Positions 57,387 to 64,000 of a DNA stretch of 64,000 nt are shown here, in pieces (the first letter of the stretch is position 1; every line of letters begins with the position of its first letter). A model generated the notes under the pieces. It did no database searches. It saw only the letters and a program-made list of their open reading frames with translations, and was not told the DNA's origin. The translations under genes were made by a program, and so were the position numbers. Source of the stretch: Streptomyces sp. AC1-42W (GTDB lineage: Bacteria; Actinomycetota; Actinomycetes; Streptomycetales; Streptomycetaceae); the NCBI RefSeq assembly GCF_003248355.1, contig NZ_QKWY01000001.1:3864001-3928000 (forward strand). Direction: 5' to 3'.

Positions 57387-58424
57387 TCAGATCCCGGCCG
57401 CCCCCGCCTCCGGCGCTCCGTCCCCCGCCAGCGTCAGCGCCACATCGACGAGCATGTCCTCCTGACCCCCGACCAGGCCCCGGCGCCCGCACTCCATCAG
57501 GAGGGCGCGGACATCGACGCCGTAGCGCTCCGAGGCGATCTCCGCGTGGCGCAGGAAGGAGGAGTAGACGCCCGCGTAGCCCAGCGTCAGGGTTTCCCGG
57601 TCGACGCGGACCGGCCGGTCCTGGAGCGGGCGCACCAGGTCGTCGGCGGCGTCCTGCAACCGGAACAGGTCGCATCCGTGCCGCAGGTCCGACAGGTTCG
57701 CCACCGCGATGAACGCCTCCAGGGGGCAGTTGCCCGCGCCCGCGCCGTGGCCGGCGAGCGAGGCGTCGACGCGGCGCACCCCGTTCTCCACGGCGACGAT
57801 GCTGTTCGCCACCGACAGGGAGAGGTTCTCGTGGGCGTGGATACCGATCTCGGTGGCGTCGTCCAGGACGTCGCGGTAGGCCCGCACCCGCTCGGCCACG
57901 TCCTTCATCGTGAGCCGGCCACCGGAGTCGGTGACGTAGACGCAGTGCGCGCCGTACGACTCCATCAGCTTGGCCTGCGCGGCGAGTTCGGCCGGTTCCG
58001 CGCGGTGCGAGAGCATCAGGAAACCGGAGACGTCCATGCCCATCTCACGGGCCGCCGCGATGTGCTGCGCCGAGATGTCGGCCTCGGTGCAGTGGGTCGC
58101 CACCCGCACCGAGCGCACGCCGAGCGAGTACGCGGTCCGCAGGTCGTGGATCGTGCCGACCCCGGGCAGCAGCAGCGTGGTGAGGCGGGCCCGCTCCAGG
58201 ACCGAGGCCGCGGCCTCGATCCACTCCCAGTCGGTGTGCGAACCGGGACCGTAGTTGAGGGAACCGCCCGCCAGACCGTCGCCGTGGGCGACCTCGATGG
58301 CGTCGACGCCGGCCGCGTCCAGAGCGGCGACGATGCGGCGTACGTCCGCGGGGGCGATGCGGTGCCGGACGGCGTGCATGCCGTCCCGCAGGGTTACGTC
58401 CTGGACGAAGATGCTGGTACTCAT
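57387..58424 (-). CDS. mhpE: 4-hydroxy-2-oxovalerate aldolase
   Basis: A 345-residue HMG-CoA-lyase-like TIM barrel. The metal and catalytic residues include VQDVTLRDGMHAVRHR (Arg-Asp after the first strand), 'GIHAHENLSLSVANSIVAVE' with the two metal His residues, and 'DASLAGHGAGAGNCPLEAFI'. It splits 4-hydroxy-2-oxovalerate to pyruvate and acetaldehyde and passes acetaldehyde to the dehydrogenase encoded just upstream (ATGA overlap), as in DmpFG and BphIJ complexes. Last gene of the operon. Confidence 0.93.
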   Translation of the reverse strand: MSTSIFVQDVTLRDGMHAVRHRIAPADVRRIVAALDAAGVDAIEVAHGDGLAGGSLNYGPGSHTDWEWIEAAASVLERARLTTLLLPGVGTIHDLRTAYSLGVRSVRVATHCTEADISAQHIAAAREMGMDVSGFLMLSHRAEPAELAAQAKLMESYGAHCVYVTDSGGRLTMKDVAERVRAYRDVLDDATEIGIHAHENLSLSVANSIVAVENGVRRVDASLAGHGAGAGNCPLEAFIAVANLSDLRHGCDLFRLQDAADDLVRPLQDRPVRVDRETLTLGYAGVYSSFLRHAEIASERYGVDVRALLMECGRRGLVGGQEDMLVDVALTLAGDGAPEAGAAGI

Positions 58425-59407
58425 GGCGTCGTCACCTCACCGGTGCGTGCCGCTCGCGCGGCGATCCGCTCGGCCACCCGGAGGGCCGCCGAGGTCATGA
58501 TGTCGAGGTTGCCCGCGTACGCCGGCAGGTAGTGGGCGGCGCCCTCGACCTCCAGGAACACGGACACCTGATGGGTGGGCCGGCCGGCCGTGCCGTCGGC
58601 CAGCAGCGTCCCGACCGGCTGGCCCGCCGGCACCGGGGTGATCTGGACCCGCTGCTTGAGCCGATAGCCGGGGACGTACGCGGCCACCTCGGCGGCCATC
58701 GCGGTGACGCTCTCCTCGATCTTCGCGAGCAGACCCGGATCGGGCGCCTCCACGAGGCACAGCACGGTGTCCCGCATGATCAGCGGCGGCTCCGCCGGGT
58801 TGAGGACGATGATCGCCTTGCCCCGGTCCGCGCCGCCGACCTCGACGAGCGCCCGCGAGGTCGTCTCCGTGAACTCGTCGATGTTGGCACGGGTACCGGG
58901 CCCCGCCGACCTGGACGCGATCGAGGCGACGATCTCGGCGTACCGCACCGGGACCACGCGGGAGATCGCCGCGACCACCGGAATGGTCGCCTGGCCGCCG
59001 CAGGTCACCATGTTCACGTTCAGGGCGTCCGGATACGCGTCCAGGTTGACCGCCGGGACGACGTACGGGCCGAGCGCCGCCGGCGTCAGATCGATCAGGT
59101 GCTTGCCGAGCGGCGTCAGCTTCGCCGCGTTGGCCCGGTGGGCGCCCGCCGACGTGGCGTCGAAGACGATGCCGATCTCGTCGAAGCCGGGCAGCGCGAT
59201 CAGCCCGTCCACGCCCTCGTGCGTGACCGGCACACCCATGCGCCGGGCGCGCGCCAGCCCGTCGGAGTCCGGGTCGATGCCGACGAGCGCACCCATCTCC
59301 AGGTGCTCCGACGTGCGCAGCACCTTGATCATCAGGTCCGTGCCGATGTTGCCCGAGCCGATGATCGCGACCTTGGCGCGGGAGGCCCCGCTCGTGTGCG
59401 TCGTCAT
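58421..59407 (-). CDS. mhpF: Acetaldehyde dehydrogenase (acylating)
   Basis: A 328-residue enzyme. The NAD-binding motif is VAIIGSGNIGTDLMIK, and the catalytic Cys lies in NMVTCGGQATIPVVAA. 'SRSAGPGTRANIDEFTETTS' is the conserved CoA/NAD region. It oxidises acetaldehyde to acetyl-CoA in a channel with the aldolase. It overlaps both neighbours (ATGA), so stoichiometric synthesis with the aldolase is expected. Confidence 0.93.
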   Translation of the reverse strand: MTTHTSGASRAKVAIIGSGNIGTDLMIKVLRTSEHLEMGALVGIDPDSDGLARARRMGVPVTHEGVDGLIALPGFDEIGIVFDATSAGAHRANAAKLTPLGKHLIDLTPAALGPYVVPAVNLDAYPDALNVNMVTCGGQATIPVVAAISRVVPVRYAEIVASIASRSAGPGTRANIDEFTETTSRALVEVGGADRGKAIIVLNPAEPPLIMRDTVLCLVEAPDPGLLAKIEESVTAMAAEVAAYVPGYRLKQRVQITPVPAGQPVGTLLADGTAGRPTHQVSVFLEVEGAAHYLPAYAGNLDIMTSAALRVAERIAARAARTGEVTTP

Positions 59408-60252
59408 GCCGTTCCTTCCCTGGACGCCGTTCCCTCTGCGAGGGCGGCGGTGACCGTGCCGAGTCCCCGGATCACCGCGGTGACCCGCGCGCCCGGCGTG
59501 AGCGGGTGCATGGGGCCGAGCGCGCCGGACAGCACCACATGGCCGGCCCGCAGCGGATCTCCCAGGTCGCGCGCGGTGCGGGCGAGCCACGACACGGCCG
59601 CGAGCGGGTCGCCGAGGCAGTCGGCCCCGGTGCCCTCGGACACCGTCCGGCCGTCGACGGACATCGTCATCACGGCCGTACGGGGCTCGAACGCGTCCGG
59701 CGCGACACGTTCGCGGCCGAGGACGAAGGCGCCGGCGGACGCGTTGTCGGCGACCGTGTCGGACAGGGTGATGTCCCAGCCCGTGATCCGGCTGCCGCAG
59801 ATCTCCAGCGCGGGCACCGCGTACGCCACGGCTGCGCGCACCCGTTCGGGCGTCAGGTCGCCGTCGGCGAGGTCGGCGCCGAGGACGAACGCGATCTCCG
59901 CCTCGACGCGCGGCTGGAGCACCGCGGCCGCGGGCAGGACCGCCCCGTCCTCGTAGGCCATGTCGTCGAGGAGCAGACCGAAGTCCGGCTGATCGACGCC
60001 GAGTTGCCGCTGCACAGCCGTGGACGTGAGCCCGATCTTGTGGCCGACGACACGGGCGCCGGCCGCGCGGCGGGCCGCGACGATCCGCTGCTGCACGGCG
60101 TACGCGACCGCGGTGTCGGCCGTGCCGATCAGGTCCCGCACCGGCGCGCACGGCACCCCGCTCGCGGCGGCCAGGGTCAGCCGCCGGGCCGCGGCCACGA
60201 CGCCCGGATGCGGCGGCGCGGCCGCGTCCCGGATCTGCTGGATGTCATTCAT
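59404..60252 (-). CDS. mhpD: 2-keto-4-pentenoate hydratase
   Basis: A 282-residue FAH-related hydratase. 'ARVVGHKIGLTSTAVQRQLG' carries the substrate Lys and 'PRVEAEIAFVLGADLADGDL' the metal E-x-E. It adds water to 2-hydroxypenta-2,4-dienoate (or the related dienoate) to give 4-hydroxy-2-oxovalerate. It overlaps the hydrolase (8 bp) and the dehydrogenase gene (ATGA). Confidence 0.93.
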   Translation of the reverse strand: MNDIQQIRDAAAPPHPGVVAAARRLTLAAASGVPCAPVRDLIGTADTAVAYAVQQRIVAARRAAGARVVGHKIGLTSTAVQRQLGVDQPDFGLLLDDMAYEDGAVLPAAAVLQPRVEAEIAFVLGADLADGDLTPERVRAAVAYAVPALEICGSRITGWDITLSDTVADNASAGAFVLGRERVAPDAFEPRTAVMTMSVDGRTVSEGTGADCLGDPLAAVSWLARTARDLGDPLRAGHVVLSGALGPMHPLTPGARVTAVIRGLGTVTAALAEGTASREGTA

Positions 60253-61102
60253 CGCCGGGGTTCCCCCGCACGAAGTCGATGACGAGCCGGTTGAACTCCT
60301 CGGCGTGCTCGATCATCGCCCAGTGCCCGCAGCGGTTGAGCAGCACGAGCCGCGAGTCGGGAATGTTCGCCAGCAGGAAGAGGGAGCTCTCGAAGGACAC
60401 CACCCGGTCGTCGCGGCCGTGTATGAGCAGCGTCGGCACCGTGATTCCGGACAGCAGGGCCGGGTCCACCCAGCGCGGCAGGGGCGCGCCGTGCGGCAGC
60501 CCCGCCACGTAGTTGGACAGGTGCTCGGGCCGGGCGAGCGCGGCCTGCGAACGGGCCTCGCACAGTTCGGGGGTGGCGAAGCGGGCCGTGTCGTAGCACA
60601 TGATCTCGACGAGCCGGCGCATGTTCTCGGGGCTCGCGTCCTGATACGCCTCGATGAGGATCTTCAGGCCCTCGGAGGGACCGCCGCCCGCGCCGAACAG
60701 GCTCGGCATACGGCCGACCGGCGGGCCCATGGTCACCAGATGGCTGATCCGGTCGGGGTGTTCGGTGGCGAGGCGAAGCGAGGTCTGGCCGCCCATGGAG
60801 TTGCCGACGAACGCGGCCCGGGAGATGCCCAGCGCGTCCAGGAACTGGATCGCGGCCTCCACATGGTCCAGCCGGTCCACCGTCGCCGGGTCCGACTCGC
60901 CCCAGCCCGGCATGTCGACGGCGTAGACGTGGAAGTGCTCGGCCAGCGCCTCGATGTTGCCGCTGAAGTTGCTCCAGCCGGTCGCGCCCGGCCCGCTGCC
61001 GTGCAGGAGGACCAGCGGGTGGCCGGAGCCTGCCTCGTAGTAGCGCAGCGTCCAGTCAGGGGTCCTGACGCTGCGAGCGATGTCTTCCTTGACGAGTGCC
61101 AT
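60245..61102 (-). CDS. mhpC: Meta-cleavage product C-C hydrolase
   Basis: A 285-residue alpha/beta hydrolase. The oxyanion region is VLLHGSGPGATGWSNFSGN, the nucleophile elbow is FVGNSMGGQTSLRLA (Ser), the acid is HGRDDRVVSFE (Asp) and the base CGHWAMIEH (His). 'GSGPGATGWSNF' is diagnostic of MhpC/BphD-type C-C hydrolases. It cleaves 2-hydroxy-6-oxo-dienedioate-type products to succinate (or fumarate) and 2-hydroxypentadienoate. The start overlaps the dioxygenase stop by one base. Confidence 0.93.
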   Translation of the reverse strand: MALVKEDIARSVRTPDWTLRYYEAGSGHPLVLLHGSGPGATGWSNFSGNIEALAEHFHVYAVDMPGWGESDPATVDRLDHVEAAIQFLDALGISRAAFVGNSMGGQTSLRLATEHPDRISHLVTMGPPVGRMPSLFGAGGGPSEGLKILIEAYQDASPENMRRLVEIMCYDTARFATPELCEARSQAALARPEHLSNYVAGLPHGAPLPRWVDPALLSGITVPTLLIHGRDDRVVSFESSLFLLANIPDSRLVLLNRCGHWAMIEHAEEFNRLVIDFVRGNPGDE

Positions 61103-62052
61103 CAGCCCTGTTCTCCTTCGTGTACGTCGGTGCCCGGCGCGGGCGGGGCCGCGGCCAGGAGGTCCGCCACCACACCCGGCGGGCGGTGGCCCCAGCTGTG
61201 CAGCCGGTCGAGGGTGCGCACCTGCCAGGTCGCGTCGTCGATGATGAGCCCGCCCCAGCCGTACTCGACGGAGAACCCGGACGGCGTGAAGACGTAGAAG
61301 CTGAACATCTCGTCGTTGGGGTGCATCCCCAGCGTCATCTCGAACGGCTGCTTGGCGTCCATGCAGCGGTCGTAGGCCAGGCCCACGTCCCGGATGTCGG
61401 TGACCTCGACCATGAAGTGGTGGGTGCGCTTGGGGGAGGGCATGTCACCGAACGCGACCGAGTGGTGACGGCCGTTGCAGTGCAGGAAGATCAGGTCCGC
61501 GACGACGCCGGGGGACACTTCCTCCACGATGATGTCGCTGATCCGGAAGCCGAGCAGGTCGCGGTAGAACGCCAGATACTCCTCGCGGCTCACCCCGTGG
61601 GCCAGCAGCACCTGGTGTCCGGCGCCGCCCGCGCCCGTGACGAACTCTCCGAGCAGCGAGGCGGAGACGAAGGGCGTTGCGGCGTCGGCGAGGCCCGTGA
61701 CCAGCTCCAGACGGTTGCCCATCGGGTCGGTGGTGGTGAAGACCCGCTCGACCCGGCGGGCGGCGGCCAGCGCGGCACCGCCCTCCTCGACCCGGAGCCC
61801 GGCCGCGCGCAGGCGGGCGACGAGCGCGTCGAGTCCGGCGTCGTCCTCGACCTCGTAGCCGCTGACGACCAGGTCGTCGGCCGGGCCCCGGGTGACGATC
61901 CAGCGGTGCGCCTTCTCGTCCAGACGCAGGGTGAAGTGGTCCGTGCCGCGTTCACCGAGCTGCATGCCGAGCAGGTCGACACCGAAGTGTTCCCACTCCG
62001 CGAGGTCACTGACCTCGTAGACCACGTACGCGAGTTCCTTGACTCCGCTCAT
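61102..62052 (-). CDS. Type I extradiol (VOC) ring-cleavage dioxygenase, HppB-like
   Basis: A 316-residue two-domain VOC protein. The C-terminal domain has the iron ligands: His in GHQVLLAHG, His in THHFMVEVTDIRD and Glu in PSGFSVEYGWGG. It is of the BphC/HsaC type, not the LigB-type MhpB of E. coli; Rhodococcus uses the same class (HppB) for 3-(2,3-dihydroxyphenyl)propionate. It opens the ring meta to the hydroxyls, and its product passes to the C-C hydrolase. Confidence 0.9.
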   Translation of the reverse strand: MSGVKELAYVVYEVSDLAEWEHFGVDLLGMQLGERGTDHFTLRLDEKAHRWIVTRGPADDLVVSGYEVEDDAGLDALVARLRAAGLRVEEGGAALAAARRVERVFTTTDPMGNRLELVTGLADAATPFVSASLLGEFVTGAGGAGHQVLLAHGVSREEYLAFYRDLLGFRISDIIVEEVSPGVVADLIFLHCNGRHHSVAFGDMPSPKRTHHFMVEVTDIRDVGLAYDRCMDAKQPFEMTLGMHPNDEMFSFYVFTPSGFSVEYGWGGLIIDDATWQVRTLDRLHSWGHRPPGVVADLLAAAPPAPGTDVHEGEQG

Positions 62053-62093
62053 GGGGAGCTCTCCTTCGAAAAGTCGGGGGTGTGGTGGCGGGC

Positions 62094-63641
62094 TCAGGCC
62101 GGGACGGCGAGCCCGCTGACGTCGGCGGCGGCGACGAAGCGGTCCGGGCGCACGGCCACCGCGCGGGCGCCGTACCGGCGCAGCCAGGGCCCGAGCACGC
62201 CCTCCAGGTCGACCAGCTCGTCGGGGCCCTCGGTGTACGCGCTCCGCGGGCGCACCGCCCGGTAGCGAGCGCCGAGCGCGTCCCACTGCCGGCGCTCCTC
62301 CTCGCTCAGCAGCGTCGAGGGGTCGACGTCGTCGCCCAACAGCACGAACCCGTCGCCCAGCACCTCGTCCAGGCGCGCCATCCGGCCCGCCGTGTCGCCG
62401 ACGACCGGCTGGGGCACCATCCGGCCGACGACGCTCGTGTCGCCGAGCGGGCCGCGCAGCCAGCCGGCCTCCAGGACCGGCGGTGCGGTCAGCGGCGGCT
62501 CGAACGGCGTGCACAGGTCCTGCGGCGGCGGCGCGGACAGCGCGGCGCGCTCGTCGTCGGAGATCTCCTGCTTGATCACCCGGCCGAGCTGCACCGCGAG
62601 CGAGGTGTAGAACGCGGCGTTCGGGCGGCGCTCCGCCTCGTAGGTGTCGAGCCAGGACTCGGGCAGCCGTCCGGCGAGCACGCGGCCCAGCTTCCAGCCC
62701 AGGTTGTGCGCGTCGCGCATCCCGGTCTGCATCCCGGCACCCGCCCACGGCGGCATCAGGTGCGCGGCGTCACCGGCGAGGAAGACGCGCCCCGAGCGCC
62801 AGGTCTCGGCCATGCGCACGTGGTGGCGGTAGAAGGCGTGCTGATGGATCTCGACGTCGTCCTCACTCACCCCCAGCGCCTTCAGCAGCGGCCACACCTC
62901 GGCGGCGGTCGGGAAGTCGGCCTCGGTCTCGTGAGGCTTGAGCGGGATCTCCCAGCGGTGGTTGCCGGCCGACAGGGCGATGTCGACGACCGGGCGTTCC
63001 TTGTCCGTCCAGAAGGTGAGGAAGTCGCGGTCGGGCCACCAGCGCTTGACCCGGCAGTCGATGACCACCCAGGTCGTCTCGCCGGTGTCGCCGAGCAGCG
63101 GGATGCCGAGCCGCTGCCGGGTCGCGCTGCTGCCGCCGTCGGCGGCGACGGCGTACCGGGTGCGGTAGCGGGTGACCTCGCCGGTCGCGGTGTCCGTGGT
63201 GGTGAGCGTGACGCCGGAGTCGTCCTGCTCGATCTCCGTCACCTCGGCGCCGTAGCGTACCGAGATCAGCTCGCTCCGGTCCTGCGCGCAGGCGCGCAGC
63301 TCGCTCTCCATGGTCGGCTGGTAGATGTTGTAGAAGCGCGGGCCGGACCCCAGCGTCGACGGCGGGTGCTCGATGCGCATCACCTCGTCGCCGTCATAGG
63401 TCACCCAGCGCAGCGCACGCTGCGGGTCGATGACCTTCTCGACGCGCGCGCCGATGCCGAGGCCCTGGAAGATCCGCATGGTCCAGTCGTTGACCGTGAC
63501 GGCCCGGGCCCGCGGATAGATGTCCCTGTCGCGCTCAAGAGCGAGGACGCTCGCGCCCTGCTGCGCGAGGGTCAGAGCACCGACGACCCCTGTGGGGCCG
63601 TAGCCGATGACAGCGACGTCCGCGTCGAAGTTCTGGGGCAT
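62094..63641 (-). CDS. mhpA: 3-(3-hydroxyphenyl)propionate hydroxylase
   Basis: A 515-residue FAD monooxygenase. It opens with 'VAVIGYGPTGVVGALTLAQQ', then ERDRDIYPRARAVTVNDW, and the second FAD motif is 'VFLAGDAAHLMPPWAGAGMQ'. The length and C-terminal thioredoxin-like domain match MhpA. It hydroxylates 3-(3-hydroxyphenyl)propionate or 3-hydroxycinnamate to the 2,3-dihydroxy form with NADH. First gene of the operon, 42 bp before the dioxygenase gene, with GAGG upstream of the ATG. Confidence 0.92.
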   Translation of the reverse strand: MPQNFDADVAVIGYGPTGVVGALTLAQQGASVLALERDRDIYPRARAVTVNDWTMRIFQGLGIGARVEKVIDPQRALRWVTYDGDEVMRIEHPPSTLGSGPRFYNIYQPTMESELRACAQDRSELISVRYGAEVTEIEQDDSGVTLTTTDTATGEVTRYRTRYAVAADGGSSATRQRLGIPLLGDTGETTWVVIDCRVKRWWPDRDFLTFWTDKERPVVDIALSAGNHRWEIPLKPHETEADFPTAAEVWPLLKALGVSEDDVEIHQHAFYRHHVRMAETWRSGRVFLAGDAAHLMPPWAGAGMQTGMRDAHNLGWKLGRVLAGRLPESWLDTYEAERRPNAAFYTSLAVQLGRVIKQEISDDERAALSAPPPQDLCTPFEPPLTAPPVLEAGWLRGPLGDTSVVGRMVPQPVVGDTAGRMARLDEVLGDGFVLLGDDVDPSTLLSEEERRQWDALGARYRAVRPRSAYTEGPDELVDLEGVLGPWLRRYGARAVAVRPDRFVAAADVSGLAVPA

Positions 63642-63665
63642 GGCGGCCTCCTTGCCGTCCAAGTT

Positions 63666-63687
63666 TTGGACCGGTCGTTCAGTCCAA
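63666..63687. promoter_or_regulatory. Inverted repeat upstream of the phenylpropionate operon
   Basis: TTGGAC (63666-63671) and GTCCAA (63682-63687), perfect 6-bp arms with a 10-base centre that itself holds ACCGGT. It lies 25 bp before the hydroxylase ATG and is a candidate operator for the divergent TetR gene. Confidence 0.6.
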
Positions 63688-63901
63688 TAGTGGGGACTGT
63701 CACACGCCCCAAACAGCCCGGTCAAGGGCATACGGGACGGATTCCGCACAGCAGAATCAACGTGCGGAACGAACCCGGACGCCTAGGCTTCAGGGTTCGG
63801 CCGGCCGCCGAGCCCTGCGGAACCACGGCACGCGAGCGCCCGGCATACCCGGACAAAGACTCCGGACTGCCCCGGTCACGCCCCTGGGTATGCTTCGGTG
63901 C

Positions 63902-64000
63902 GTGGAACCCAGGAGCGACAAGAGCGGCAATCGCAGGGGACGGCGCTCACGGGACGAGATCCTGGAGGCCGCCTCCCACCTGATGGCCGAGCGCGGGTTC
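63902..64000 (+). CDS. TetR-family regulator, N-terminal part (runs off the window)
   Basis: From GTG 63902 the frame reads VEPRSDKSGNRRGRRSRDEI followed by LEAASHLMAERGF, the start of a TetR DNA-binding domain ('RDEILEAASxLMAERGF'). The gene continues beyond the window. It is divergent from the 3-hydroxyphenylpropionate operon and is its likely regulator. Confidence 0.8.
   Translation, partial: MEPRSDKSGNRRGRRSRDEILEAASHLMAERGF

Noticed and set aside
1..64000. CRISPR array, rRNA genes, prophage or integrase
   Set aside because: No spaced palindromic repeat array, rRNA sequence, integrase or phage structural gene was seen.

Overview
The window is about 64 kb of very high G+C DNA with strong G/C at third codon positions, frequent GTG/TTG starts and stop-start overlaps (ATGA, GTGA). 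It carries mycothiol-type maleylpyruvate isomerase, RNHCP-domain and DUF4157 proteins, an AA10 chitin/cellulose oxidase behind a CebR-type operator and many TetR/MerR/ArsR regulators. Together these point to a Streptomyces chromosome, probably an accessory-rich part of it. This is inferred from content only.

Layout. 0-9 kb: the end of a SulP transporter, two small co-transcribed genes, phnA-like yjdM, an amino-acid permease, tandem RNHCP zinc proteins, a secreted AA10 monooxygenase and a NUDIX hydrolase. 8.8-10.9 kb: a decayed arsenic locus (arsN-like acetyltransferase, arsR, broken flavoprotein). 10.9-22.0 kb: one long minus-strand operon, the most interesting part of the window. Transcribed from right to left, it has a 47-codon leader ORF, an ABC exporter, a hidden 50-codon ORF, an APH-type kinase, a three-NUDIX protein, a PIMT-like methyltransferase, a methyltransferase, a NUDIX-APH fusion, another methyltransferase, a two-NUDIX protein and a last methyltransferase. 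Several junctions are translationally coupled and no known product class fits. 22.4-28.9 kb: a damaged strip with an Imm21-like gene, a HAD hydrolase, an alpha/beta hydrolase split exactly at TA by an IS5-type element and a 162-bp MITE, an ISAs1 remnant that truncates arsC, and a second arsR-acr3 operon.

29-45.6 kb: a tRNA-like element with an unusually long terminal helix, two paralogous divergent TetR/methyltransferase modules with GGGC palindromes, an SDR with an XRE regulator, a MoxR ATPase with a VWA/HExxH protein, a MerR gene, a HEAT-repeat protein, a GntR-TetR fusion facing an MFS pump, and a three-gene unit ending in a secreted three-repeat lectin-like protein. 45.6-52.5 kb: secreted and hypothetical proteins, a DUF302 gene interrupted by the second, identical MITE copy, an APH-type kinase, and a DUF4157 (eCIS-type) protein followed by a SUKH-type immunity protein.

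52.6-64 kb: two aromatic catabolic operons. The gentisate operon (3-hydroxybenzoate 6-hydroxylase, gentisate dioxygenase, maleylpyruvate isomerase, fumarylpyruvate hydrolase) faces an IclR regulator across a palindrome. The 3-hydroxyphenylpropionate meta-cleavage operon (hydroxylase, extradiol dioxygenase, hydrolase, hydratase, acetaldehyde dehydrogenase, aldolase) is headed by a divergent TetR gene cut by the window end. Both feed pyruvate and C2/C4 acids to central metabolism.

Caveat: at least five otherwise intact genes carry a single-base frameshift, often in a G/C run. Some of these may be assembly errors rather than real mutations.
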